A stretch of 64,000 bases of DNA from JADKAV01 sp963732355 (GTDB taxonomy: Bacteria > Actinomycetota > Actinomycetes > S36-B12 > UBA10799). A program made the translations under genes and the position numbers. Position 1 is the first letter of the stretch, and each line of letters opens with the position of its first letter. Below are positions 19,800 to 28,308 of the stretch, piece after piece. The stretch spans positions 124,001-188,000 of the forward strand of contig CAVSZD010000011.1 of assembly GCA_963732355.1 (NCBI GenBank), given 5' to 3'. Under the pieces are notes generated by a model, which did no database searches, was not told the origin of the DNA, and saw only the letters and a program-made list of their open reading frames with translations.

Positions 19800-21266
19800 T
19801 CACTGTCCGCCAAGGGCATCCATCATGCCAACAACTTCGCGATAATCGTCGATCGCTTGTCCCAGGCTGTCCGCGATGCATGTGACTCCGACCTTGCCGT
19901 ACTCCGACAGAGCACCCAGCATGTGGAATACACACCCGCGCTCGGTGACCGGGTCGAAGGTCATCCGCCGGTTCACCGCGGCATTCAGAAGGTCGGAGAC
20001 CGAAAGGCCACGGTAGTTGTCCGAGTGCAGGTTGTCGGTGGCGTAGTAGCACTTCTGGACGCCGTTGGCCCCGCGGAACACCCCCTGCAGTGGGTCGTAG
20101 CGCCCTTCGGTGATCACCGAGAGCGTCAGCATCGGGTGCGTGGTCCCGCCCTTGCGCAGGTTGATCTCGATGGCACTCAGACGCTCCCCGGCCTCCACGA
20201 AATCCACGGCATATCGTCCGCGCGCACCAAGTCGTTGCAGCACCCGGCCAACCTCGATCGTGGCCTCCTGGACGCGGTGGCGGTAGCGGAGGTCCGCTGG
20301 GAAGGTCGAACCTTCGAACACCTGCCCGTCGGCACCGCCGAGCAACTGATCATGCGTGGACAGTGGACGCACGTCCCCGTCCGGACCGATGTACCCCTGC
20401 CCGGAGGGTGAAGCGCTGACCCCTTCCACGAACTCTTCGACGATTCCGCCCATTTGCTCGAAGCGCCTGCTGAACGTCGGGTACGTCTCCGAGCGGGCCT
20501 GGAACTTCAAGGCCGTCGGCAATGCCTGCCTGATCGCCTCTTCGGTCTCGCCGTTCTCATAGCGGTAGAGCGCGTTGCCCTCTCCGGAGAACCCTTCCTC
20601 AAGCTTGACCACGCCTGAGTGCAGGTGCGGCAGATCCCGCTTGAGCGCTGCGAGGGAAGTTGCCACCTCGTCCATTGAGGAAAGGTTCTCGAAACCCCTC
20701 GGCAGGTCGATCCGGGCCTCCCGGAAGACCTTGCGACTGCCCGACTTGCTGCCCAGATGGTCCAGCGCCGGGGGGTTGCCCAAGAGAGTCACGTCGAGTT
20801 CCTCGGCCAGTTTGCGCTCGAGGGCCGTGGTGTTCATGCACACCAGTCCGGCGTCGGAACTCACGTCGATCGCCGCTTTGATCTCCCGCATGCGTCCCGG
20901 GCGTTCCAGCAGCTTCTCGGTCAGCGGTCGTGATGACAGATCATCACAGCTGATCATGGTCAATCGCGCCCGCGAATGCGAGACCGGGACACCAGGGATG
21001 AGGTTCAAGTAGTACTCGACGACCACCTCGGGAATCCGGGCACTCGAGCAGAAGACCAGACGCATGGTCGGGGTGTGCAACTGCAGCAGCAGTGCCAGCA
21101 GGCGTTCTTCATAGTGCTCGACACCGACGACGTTCTGCAGCAACTGCTGATCGAAGGACATGCTGGGAACCACGACCAAGCAGTATGAGTCATCGGCCTG
21201 GTCGTTCACATGGGTCATATCGGGCAGTGCAGCCTCGAGGGCGTCGAACCCGGCAGCCCCAGTCAC
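19800..21266 (-). CDS. ATP-grasp carboxylate-amine ligase (PGM1-like, with pre-ATP-grasp domain)
   Basis: This is a roughly 488-residue ligase. The N-terminal half (SYCLVVVPSMSF ... YYLNLIPGVPVSHSRARL) resembles the pre-ATP-grasp domain of the peptide ligase PGM1. The C-terminal half has the ATP-grasp Lys strand and glycine loop (VVKLEEGFSGEGNALYRY) and the metal-binding EINLRKGGTTHP. I set the start at GTG 21266 because upstream in-frame codons overlap the acyltransferase gene. The family joins a carboxylate to an amine at the expense of ATP. The substrates here are unknown. It sits in an operon with an acyltransferase, a methyltransferase and an enoyl-CoA hydratase. Confidence 0.8.
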   Translation of the reverse strand: MTGAAGFDALEAALPDMTHVNDQADDSYCLVVVPSMSFDQQLLQNVVGVEHYEERLLALLLQLHTPTMRLVFCSSARIPEVVVEYYLNLIPGVPVSHSRARLTMISCDDLSSRPLTEKLLERPGRMREIKAAIDVSSDAGLVCMNTTALERKLAEELDVTLLGNPPALDHLGSKSGSRKVFREARIDLPRGFENLSSMDEVATSLAALKRDLPHLHSGVVKLEEGFSGEGNALYRYENGETEEAIRQALPTALKFQARSETYPTFSRRFEQMGGIVEEFVEGVSASPSGQGYIGPDGDVRPLSTHDQLLGGADGQVFEGSTFPADLRYRHRVQEATIEVGRVLQRLGARGRYAVDFVEAGERLSAIEINLRKGGTTHPMLTLSVITEGRYDPLQGVFRGANGVQKCYYATDNLHSDNYRGLSVSDLLNAAVNRRMTFDPVTERGCVFHMLGALSEYGKVGVTCIADSLGQAIDDYREVVGMMDALGGQ

Positions 21267-21342
21267 CCTGCCAAGATAGCGGCTTATCGCCCGAGCCGGG
21301 TCGCACACACCCCGCGTCCCCCGGACCTCGCTGACTGCGACG

Positions 21343-22044
21343 TCACGACGAGTCGCTGTGCTCCTGGGCCGCGACCCGGGTCTTGCGCGCGATATCGGCC
21401 AGGGCCGCACGCCGCGCCGCAGCAGCGTCGTAGGCCGCTTGCCGGTCCTTGATGATGCGCCCCGGCACGCCGCCGACCACGGATTTGGGCGGGATGACCC
21501 CACGCACCACCGAGTTCGCCGCCAGCACACATCCGGGACCGACGAAAGTTCCCCGAGTCACCGTGACCTTCGTACCCAGCCAGCAGTCGGGCCCGATGCG
21601 TACCGGGCTCTTGACCAGGCCCTGGTCCTTGATGGGCGCCATCACGTCCTCGAAGACATGGTCGAAATCGCAGATGTACACCCAGTCAGCCACGATGCAA
21701 CTGCCGCCGATCTCGATGTCCAGGTACGCGTTGATGGTGTTGTCCCGCCCGAAGACGGTCTTGTCCCCCACCCGCAATGTCCCCTCGTGCACCCGCAGCC
21801 TGTTGTCCTCCCCGACGTGCACCCAGCGTCCGAGGATCAGTTGTCCGTAGCCCTTGCGCGCATACAACTCGCTGCGGCGACCGATGAACACGAAACCTTC
21901 GGTGATGATGTGCGGGTTGCGGACCTTGAGCCAGAAGAAGCGCCAGTAGCGCACCAGGTACCACGGACTCCAAGCCCTGTTGCGGAAGATCCACCTGATC
22001 GAGGACCAGGTGAGGAATCGTGCGTTGCGGGGATCCCGGCTCAC
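21343..22044 (-). CDS. Left-handed beta-helix (hexapeptide repeat) acyltransferase
   Basis: This is a 233-residue protein whose middle and C-terminal parts show hexapeptide-repeat turns (VHVGEDNRLRVHEGTLRVGDKTVFG, quoted in part: GRDNTINAYLDIEIGGSC, then VRIGPDCWLGTKVTVTRGTF), ending with VIPPKSVVGGVPGRIIKD. This is the O-acetyltransferase fold of the maltose/galactoside/virginiamycin-acetyltransferase type. The GTG at 22044 overlaps the upstream methyltransferase stop (GTGA). The open frame further upstream lies within that gene. The acyl acceptor is unknown. The coupling suggests tailoring of one product by this operon. Confidence 0.86.
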   Translation of the reverse strand: MSRDPRNARFLTWSSIRWIFRNRAWSPWYLVRYWRFFWLKVRNPHIITEGFVFIGRRSELYARKGYGQLILGRWVHVGEDNRLRVHEGTLRVGDKTVFGRDNTINAYLDIEIGGSCIVADWVYICDFDHVFEDVMAPIKDQGLVKSPVRIGPDCWLGTKVTVTRGTFVGPGCVLAANSVVRGVIPPKSVVGGVPGRIIKDRQAAYDAAAARRAALADIARKTRVAAQEHSDSS

Positions 22045-22976
22045 GCCTTGGTTCCGGTGATGCTGACGTTGTAGAAGTACTGGGCGGGCACGATCCGGCT
22101 CATCACCTTCGCGTCCAGCGCCGATAGCCCCAACCAAGTCCCGTAGGCGAAGTACGCCCACTTCATGCCCAGGGACCCGGGCTTGACGGCAGCCTCCACT
22201 GTGCGGATGGGCCAGCCGAACCAGGACGAGGTCAACTCCTCAGTGACTGTCCGCACGTCGATCGCTCCGGCGCGCACACACAGCCTGCGCAATTGCTCCG
22301 GGTCGAACGTGTGGATGTCGACCACGGCCTCCAGCACGGCCGCGCGCGAGGACGCGTCGAGTTCGACCTGCCCGAGTGCGTACTTGTCGCGCAGTCCTGG
22401 CAGGTGGGTGATCCGCTTGGCTGCCTTCCACGTGATCTGGGACAGCTTGCGGGCCAGGAAGTCCCCCTTGGCGGTGGGCTCGCCGGCGAACACGAAGCGG
22501 CCGCCGGGCTTTAGCACCCTCAGCACTTCGGACATCGCCTGCTCGAGGTCCGGGATGTGGTGCAGGACCGCGTGCCCGATCACCAGGTCGAAGGTGTCGT
22601 CGGGGTAGGGCAGGGTTTCGGCGTCCGCGACCCTGCCCTCGAGATCGAAGCCGAGGTTGGCGCCATTGCGCTTGGCGACTTCCACCATTCCGGGCGACAG
22701 GTCGGTGACGTGGCCCTCGTCGAGCACGCCGGCCAGTTTCAGGTTGAGCAGGAAGAACCCGGTGCCGCACCCGAGTTCGAGCGCGGTGTCGTACGGCCAG
22801 CCCTGCTCGCCGGCGACGTTGACGAAGCGGTCCCGGGCGTAGGTGATGCAACGCTCATCGAAGGAGATCGACCACTTGTTGTCATAAGTGTCGGCCTCCC
22901 AGTCGTGGTACAGCAGGTTGGCCAGTTTCGGGTCGTCGAAAGCCTGCGCGACCTGCTCAGCAGTCGGTGGGGTCAT
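22041..22976 (-). CDS. Class I SAM-dependent methyltransferase
   Basis: This is a 311-residue methyltransferase. Motif I is ALELGCGTGFFLLNLK. The segment LSPGMVEVAKRN gives the acidic-loop equivalent, and FDLVIGHAVLHHIPDLEQAM plus EVLRVLKPGGRFVFAGEPT are post-motifs typical of UbiE/methyltransferase type 11 proteins. ATG 22976 is 5 bp after the enoyl-CoA hydratase stop. The C-terminal 100 residues do not match a family I can name. It ends in a 4-nt overlap with the hexapeptide acyltransferase. Confidence 0.88.
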   Translation of the reverse strand: MTPPTAEQVAQAFDDPKLANLLYHDWEADTYDNKWSISFDERCITYARDRFVNVAGEQGWPYDTALELGCGTGFFLLNLKLAGVLDEGHVTDLSPGMVEVAKRNGANLGFDLEGRVADAETLPYPDDTFDLVIGHAVLHHIPDLEQAMSEVLRVLKPGGRFVFAGEPTAKGDFLARKLSQITWKAAKRITHLPGLRDKYALGQVELDASSRAAVLEAVVDIHTFDPEQLRRLCVRAGAIDVRTVTEELTSSWFGWPIRTVEAAVKPGSLGMKWAYFAYGTWLGLSALDAKVMSRIVPAQYFYNVSITGTKA

Positions 22977-22981
22977 GTGCC

Positions 22982-23782
22982 TTATCGTCCCTCGAACTTC
23001 GCCTTGCCCGGACCCGACTCCAAGAACGAGCCCATACCAATAGTGCGATCGGCCGTGGCGAACAGCCCCGCGAACTGCATGCGCTCGATCTCCAAGCCGG
23101 TCCGGAGGTCGACCTCCAGCCCCCTGTCGACCGCGGTCTTGGCCGCCCGCAACGCCAGTGCTGGACCGCCAACATAGCGGGAAGCCCACTCAACGGCCCT
23201 CTCGTAGACCTCATCGGCGGGGACCACGGCGTCGACCAGGCCGATCCGTTCGGCTTCCTCGGCGCGCACGTGACGGCCGGAGAAGATCATCTCCTTGGCC
23301 TTCGCCGGCCCAATCAGCCGTGAGAGGCGCTGAGTTCCTCCCGCGCCCGGGATGATGCCGAGCTGGATCTCCGGAAGGCCTAGTTTGGCACTGTCGGAAC
23401 ACACCCTGAAATCGCAGCACAGGGCCAGTTCGAGACCCCCGCCGAGGGCGTAGCCGGTGATGGCCGCGATCGTGGGTTTGCCTATCTCGGTGACCGCGGC
23501 GAACGTGGCCTGAAGAGCCGAGGAGCGTTCGACCATCGTCCGGTGATCCCAGTCGGCCATCTCCTTGACGTCTGCCCCGGCTGCGAACACCTTTGGCCCG
23601 CCGTAGATCACCACGGCCGCGATGTCGCGTCGCTGATCGGCCTCACGGGCGGCCTGCGCGAAGCCGGTCTGGACCTGGGCAGACAGGGCGTTCATGGGTG
23701 GACGGTTCAGTCTGATGACGCCCACGCCGTCAACAACCTCAAGAGTCACTTCGGTCTTGCTGTCACCGGTCACAACACCCAC
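22982..23782 (-). CDS. Enoyl-CoA hydratase/isomerase family protein
   Basis: This is a 266-residue crotonase-fold protein. The oxyanion-hole segments AAGADVKEM and GYALGGGLELALCCDFR are intact. The catalytic Glu positions match a true hydratase: LPEIQLGIIPGAGGTQRL contains the expected Glu and the GAGGTQRL turn. The start may be ATG 23782 or a GTG a few codons in. It is the first gene of a five-gene operon and shares its upstream region with divergent glgX. Confidence 0.92.
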   Translation of the reverse strand: MGVVTGDSKTEVTLEVVDGVGVIRLNRPPMNALSAQVQTGFAQAAREADQRRDIAAVVIYGGPKVFAAGADVKEMADWDHRTMVERSSALQATFAAVTEIGKPTIAAITGYALGGGLELALCCDFRVCSDSAKLGLPEIQLGIIPGAGGTQRLSRLIGPAKAKEMIFSGRHVRAEEAERIGLVDAVVPADEVYERAVEWASRYVGGPALALRAAKTAVDRGLEVDLRTGLEIERMQFAGLFATADRTIGMGSFLESGPGKAKFEGR

Positions 23783-23860
23783 CTGTCCTCCCTGAGCCCC
23801 ACAGGCAGGCTAACCTCCACTCAGGACCTCGCCGTCGAGAGGTCTGCCGACAGGAGGAAC

Positions 23861-25876
23861 ATGCGCACGCCTGAAGGTCTGCCCCCGATGGGTCTGCGCC
23901 CGGACCCCGAACATTCCGGCAGAGCGACGGTCAACTACTTCGCACCCGCAGCTGAGGCGGTCGTACTCGAGTTCCTCGAGGCAGGCACGAAGATCGACCT
24001 GCAATCCGGCCCGTACGGCCACTGGATCGCATCGCTACCCGAGCCGGCGTCGGGCACCACCTACGGATTCCGGGTCACCGGACCGTGGGAACCGGAGTTC
24101 GGTCTGCGGCTGAACCCCGCCAAACTCCTGCTGGACCCCTACGCATTGGCCATCACCGGACAGTTGCAGGTCCACGACGCGATCCACTCCTACCAGATGC
24201 ACGACCCGGATATCCCCGACGACGTGGACTCGGCCCCCTACGTGCCCCACAGCGTGTACGTGCCCCCACTTTCACCGGGACCCAACAACCGGCCGCGGGT
24301 GCCCTGGGACCGGACCATCATCTACGAAACGCACGTCAAGGGTTTCACGGCAATGCACCCCGACGTGCCCGAGGAATTGCGCGGCACCTACGCGGGACTG
24401 GGGACGCCGGCCGCCATCGACTACCTCGTCGACCTCGGCGTGACGACCGTCGAACTACTTCCGGTCCAGCACTTCGTGCCCGAGCCCATGCTGCTGGGCC
24501 GCGGATTGACCAACTACTGGGGGTACAACCCGGTCGGCTACTTCGCTCCGCACGCCGCCTACGCAGCCCACGGCGAGCGCGGCCAGCAGATCGCTGAGTT
24601 CCGGGACATGGTCGACGCCATGCACGAAGCCGGGCTCGAAGTCATCGTGGACGTCGTCTACAACCACACGGCCGAAGGCGATCACCTCGGACCGACCCTG
24701 GCTTGGAAGGGCTCGGCCAACGCTGACACCTATTGGATGCTCGAGGGCGGGATGTACGACAACCCCACGGGTTGTGGCAACGCCATCCGCGCGGAGTCGC
24801 CCCGGATGGTCGAGTTGATCCTGTCGTCCTTGCGCTACTGGGTCGACGAGTTGCACGTGGACGGCTTCCGTTTCGATCTCGCCTCGACCTTGGCGCGCAC
24901 ATCCTCGATGGTGACCACCTGGGCCCCGGTTCTGTCCGGGATGACGGCCGATCCCATCCTCTCGCAGGTGAAGCTCATCGCCGAGCCCTGGGACATCGGC
25001 ATCGGCGGATACCAGGCAGGCAACTTCCCGGGGCCTTGGGCGGAATGGAACGACGTATTCCGGGGCACCGTGCGCGATACCTGGCGCTCCATCGGTTCGT
25101 TGTCGGAACTCGGTGCCCGGCTCACCGGGTCCGCAGATCGTTTCGCCCACAACGGCCGCCGGCCCTACCACTCGATCAACTTCATCACCGCCCACGACGG
25201 GTTCACGCTCGCCGACCTCGTCGCTTACAACGACAAGCACAACGAGGCCAACGGTGAGGACAACCGGGACGGCAGCAACGACAACCGCAGTTGGAACGGA
25301 GGGGCCGAGGGTCCGACCGACGACGCCGCGGTCCTGACCAACCGACGGGCCCGCCAACGCTCATTGCTGGCCACGCTCATTCTTTCCGCAGGGACGCCGA
25401 TGATCCTTTCCGGTGACGAGTCCGGACGGACCCAGCAAGGCAACAACAACGTGTACTGCCAGGACAACGAACTGTCCTGGACCGACTGGTCGGCATTGGA
25501 CACCGACTTGATCGAGTGGACGAAACTGCTCATTCAGATCCGGGATCGATACCCGGTCCTGCGCCCTGAGGTCCACCCGTCACCGGAAGACCTGCACTGG
25601 TTCAACGAGGAGGGCACGGTCCTGACTTCCGAGCAGTGGAACGACCCCGACGTGCGCGTGGTGCAGGCCATGTTCAAGGGCGACCCCTCGGTGTTGTTGT
25701 GCCTCAACACCGGACCGGATCCGGTGGCGATGACCTTCCCCGTGGCCGCGCGGGTTGTGCTTGCCAGCGAGGACGTGACCTTGGCTGGAGTCGATCCCGC
25801 AGCCGGCGTCAAGGTGCCGTGCTACTCGATCGTGGTTGCTGAAGTGCTGCCCGAGGAGCCGTCGGCGAGTACGTAG
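23861..25876 (+). CDS. glgX: Glycogen debranching enzyme GlgX
   Basis: GlgX hydrolyses alpha-1,6 branches left after phosphorylase action. It is a GH13 enzyme of 671 residues with an N-terminal CBM48-like domain and the catalytic barrel: Asp about 337 in DGFRFDLAS, Glu about 374 in LIAEPWDIG, Asp about 445 in ITAHDGFTLAD. The isoamylase/GlgX hallmark NYWGYNPVGYFAPH is present. A clear AGGAGG (23852-23857) precedes ATG 23861 and settles the start, though the frame is open upstream. Tandem repeats and palindrome copy B separate it from glgE. Confidence 0.96.
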   Translation: MRTPEGLPPMGLRPDPEHSGRATVNYFAPAAEAVVLEFLEAGTKIDLQSGPYGHWIASLPEPASGTTYGFRVTGPWEPEFGLRLNPAKLLLDPYALAITGQLQVHDAIHSYQMHDPDIPDDVDSAPYVPHSVYVPPLSPGPNNRPRVPWDRTIIYETHVKGFTAMHPDVPEELRGTYAGLGTPAAIDYLVDLGVTTVELLPVQHFVPEPMLLGRGLTNYWGYNPVGYFAPHAAYAAHGERGQQIAEFRDMVDAMHEAGLEVIVDVVYNHTAEGDHLGPTLAWKGSANADTYWMLEGGMYDNPTGCGNAIRAESPRMVELILSSLRYWVDELHVDGFRFDLASTLARTSSMVTTWAPVLSGMTADPILSQVKLIAEPWDIGIGGYQAGNFPGPWAEWNDVFRGTVRDTWRSIGSLSELGARLTGSADRFAHNGRRPYHSINFITAHDGFTLADLVAYNDKHNEANGEDNRDGSNDNRSWNGGAEGPTDDAAVLTNRRARQRSLLATLILSAGTPMILSGDESGRTQQGNNNVYCQDNELSWTDWSALDTDLIEWTKLLIQIRDRYPVLRPEVHPSPEDLHWFNEEGTVLTSEQWNDPDVRVVQAMFKGDPSVLLCLNTGPDPVAMTFPVAARVVLASEDVTLAGVDPAAGVKVPCYSIVVAEVLPEEPSAST

Positions 25877-25896
25877 CTGCGGGCGGCCCCGGCGCC

Positions 25897-25990
25897 GCGC
25901 CGGCAAAACCGCGTTGGCGCCGGCAAAACCGCGTTGGCGCCGGCAAAACCTGGGGCGCCGGCAAAACCGCGTGGCGCCGGCAAAACCGCG
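25897..25990. repeat. 20-bp tandem repeat (GCGCCGGCAAAACCGCGTTG), about five copies
   Basis: The unit GCGCCGGCAAAACC with a variable tail (GCGTTG, TGGG or GCGTG) is repeated about five times between the glgX stop and palindrome copy B. The last unit runs directly into the palindrome. Unit lengths vary by one or two bases, suggesting slippage. It has no coding content. Confidence 0.93.
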
Positions 25991-25994
25991 TTGG

Positions 25995-26060
25995 TTAGAG
26001 GTTGTGCTGTTGGTTAGCGAATCCACGCGTTGTTTCTCTAACCAACAGCACAACCTCTAA
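25995..26060. repeat. Intergenic palindrome family 1, copy B (66 bp)
   Basis: Perfect 23-bp arms (TTAGAGGTTGTGCTGTTGGT plus TAG and its exact complement) flank a 20-nt loop with an ACGCGT core. Pairing extends two bases outward (GG/CC). It lies between glgX and glgE, flanked by a 20-bp array on the left and a 9-bp array on the right. The loop is in the orientation opposite to copy A. Confidence 0.97.
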
Positions 26061-26232
26061 CCCGGACCACCCGGACCACCCGGACCACCCGGACCACCCG
26101 CACCACCCGCACCACCCGGACCACCCGCACCACCCGGACCACCCGCACCACCCGCACCACCCGCACCACCCGCACCACCCGCACCACCCGCACCACCCGC
26201 ACCACCCGCACCACCCGCACCACCCGCACCAC
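26061..26232. repeat. 9-bp minisatellite (CACCCGGAC / CACCCGCAC), about 19 copies
   Basis: Nine-base units differing only at one position (CCGGAC or CCGCAC) run from the edge of palindrome copy B to just upstream of glgE. Frames through it read His-Pro-His repeats on one strand and Val-Val-Arg or Gly-Gly-Ala repeats on the other; none is likely translated. It occupies the leader region of glgE. Confidence 0.95.
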
Positions 26233-26280
26233 ACCCACCACGAGACACATGGGAACTCATCTAGGACTACCGTCGAAACC

Positions 26281-28308
26281 GTGCGCGACAATCCCATCGA
26301 AGGCTCCGGCGCCCCCTCTGCCGCCGCCGAGGAATTCTGGTCGAAACTTCCGTCGAACAACCTGATGCCACCAGAGACCCTCACCACCCGATTCCCGGTC
26401 ATGGACGTGTGGCCACGGGTCGAAGGTGGGCGGCGACCTGTGAAAGCGGCCGTCGGGGAACTCGTGATGGTCAACTGCGTGGCCTTCCGTGAGGGCCACG
26501 ACCTGCTCGGCGTGGATCTGGTGGCCACCGACTCTCAAGGCCGCAGCGTCCGCAGCGCCATGACCCCACGCAACAACGGCACTGACATTTGGGACGGCAA
26601 CTTCCGGCCCAACACAGAGGGCGCGTGGACGTTCAGCATCGCGACGTACAGCGACATCCTGGGAACATGGCGCCACCGAGCCGAGGTGAAGATCCCAGCC
26701 GGGGTCGACGTTGAACTCGAACTCGAGGAGGGCGCCCGCATCCTCAGTCGCGCGGACGTCCCCGACCAGACCCTCATCAGCAAAGCGATCACCGGCTTGC
26801 GTGACCCCGCCCTTACCGCCGCCCAGCGCCTTGCCGCCGGCTTGGACGAGACACTGTGGAAGATGTTGCGCGAGCACCCGATCCGCGACCTGGAAACCCA
26901 ATGCGGCCCATGGCCGGTGTACGCCGACCGCCGGCGCGCACTGTTCGGCTCGTGGTACGAGTTCTTCCCCCGCAGCGAGGGAGCCAGTCTCGACCCACCC
27001 CGCAGCGGAACCTTCAAGGATGCCGCCAAACGCCTCCCGGGCATCGCAGCCATGGGCTTTGACGTGGTCTACCTGCCGCCCATCCACCCGGTAGGAACCG
27101 TCAACCGCAAGGGTCCGAACAACACCCTCGAACCCGGTCCGGCCGACCCCGGATCGCCCTGGGCGATCGGCTCCTCCGATGGCGGTCATGACGCGGTCAA
27201 TCCCGACCTCGGTTCGATTGCGGACTTCGACGAGTTCGTGGCACGTGCCCGGGACCTGAACATGGAGGTGGCTCTGGATCTGGCGTTGCAGGTCGCTCCC
27301 GACCACCCTTGGGCGGTGGCCGGCAAGCCGTGGTTCACCGTGCGAGCAGATGGTTCGATTGCCTACGCCGAGAACCCGCCGAAGAAGTACCAGGACATCT
27401 ACCCCATGTGGTTCGACGGCGACCCCGCCGGGCTGATCGCCGAGGTCCTGCGGGTCATCCGCTACTGGATGGACCACGATGTGCGGATCTTCCGGGTGGA
27501 CAACCCCCACACCAAACCCGTGCGCTTCTGGGACCACGTCATCAACGAGATCAAGCGCACGGACCCGGACGTCCTCTTTCTGGCCGAGGCGTTCACCCGC
27601 CCGCCCATGATGCGCGCGCTGGCGGAGGTGGGGTTCGACCAGTCGTACACATACTTCACCTGGCGCAACGAGAAGGCCGAGTTGCAGGAGTACATGCGGG
27701 AACTGTCCGGACCGGCGTCGGCGTACATGCGGCCGAACTTCTTCGTCAACACCCCGGACATCCTGCACGCCTACCTGCAATACGGCGGGCCTGCGGCGTT
27801 CGCGATCCGCGCCACGCTCGCGGCGACGTTGGCCCCGACCTGGGGTGTCTACAGCGGGTACGAACTCTTCGAACATGTCGCCGTGCGTCCCGGCAGCGAG
27901 GAGTACCTCGACTCCGAGAAGTACCAGTACCGCCCGCGCGATTGGCGCTCCGAGCAGTCACTGGCTCCCTACATCACCAGCCTCAATGACATCCGCAGAC
28001 ACCACCGGGCACTTCAGCAGTTGCGCCATATCGTCTTCCACCAGATCGACTCCGACCGGATGATCGCGTTCAGCAAACGCGACGGCGCCGACACGGTCAT
28101 CGTGGTCGTGACACTCGACCCGTTCGGACCTCGCGAGGCCACACTGCACCTGGACATGCCCGCACTGGGCCTTGACTGGCATGACCGGTTCGTGGCCCAG
28201 GACCTCATCAGCGGCCAGAGTTTCTCGTGGTCTGCGACGAACTTCGTACGCCTCGACCCACACCTGTCCTGCGCTCACATCATGTCGGTCCGACCTGGAG
28301 TCATCTGA
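26281..28308 (+). CDS. glgE: Alpha-1,4-glucan:maltose-1-phosphate maltosyltransferase GlgE
   Basis: GlgE (GH13 subfamily 3) transfers maltose from maltose-1-phosphate onto alpha-1,4-glucan. It has 675 residues with the family N-terminal beta domain (FPVMDVWPRVEGGRRPVKA, REGHDLLG). The nucleophile Asp about 405 is in RIFRVDNPHTKP and the acid Glu about 436 in VLFLAEAFTRPP. I chose GTG 26281 because the open frame upstream consists only of the 9-bp repeat; no ATG precedes the domain. Its stop overlaps the glgB start by one base. treS and the maltokinase gene that make its substrate are not in this window. Confidence 0.96.
   Translation: MRDNPIEGSGAPSAAAEEFWSKLPSNNLMPPETLTTRFPVMDVWPRVEGGRRPVKAAVGELVMVNCVAFREGHDLLGVDLVATDSQGRSVRSAMTPRNNGTDIWDGNFRPNTEGAWTFSIATYSDILGTWRHRAEVKIPAGVDVELELEEGARILSRADVPDQTLISKAITGLRDPALTAAQRLAAGLDETLWKMLREHPIRDLETQCGPWPVYADRRRALFGSWYEFFPRSEGASLDPPRSGTFKDAAKRLPGIAAMGFDVVYLPPIHPVGTVNRKGPNNTLEPGPADPGSPWAIGSSDGGHDAVNPDLGSIADFDEFVARARDLNMEVALDLALQVAPDHPWAVAGKPWFTVRADGSIAYAENPPKKYQDIYPMWFDGDPAGLIAEVLRVIRYWMDHDVRIFRVDNPHTKPVRFWDHVINEIKRTDPDVLFLAEAFTRPPMMRALAEVGFDQSYTYFTWRNEKAELQEYMRELSGPASAYMRPNFFVNTPDILHAYLQYGGPAAFAIRATLAATLAPTWGVYSGYELFEHVAVRPGSEEYLDSEKYQYRPRDWRSEQSLAPYITSLNDIRRHHRALQQLRHIVFHQIDSDRMIAFSKRDGADTVIVVVTLDPFGPREATLHLDMPALGLDWHDRFVAQDLISGQSFSWSATNFVRLDPHLSCAHIMSVRPGVI

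Noticed and set aside
26002..26280. Open frame giving His-Pro-His repeats ahead of glgE, which could look like a metal-binding N-terminal domain
   Set aside because: It is purely the 9-bp minisatellite plus the palindrome; GlgE homology starts after GTG 26281, and antisense frames through the array are equally open.
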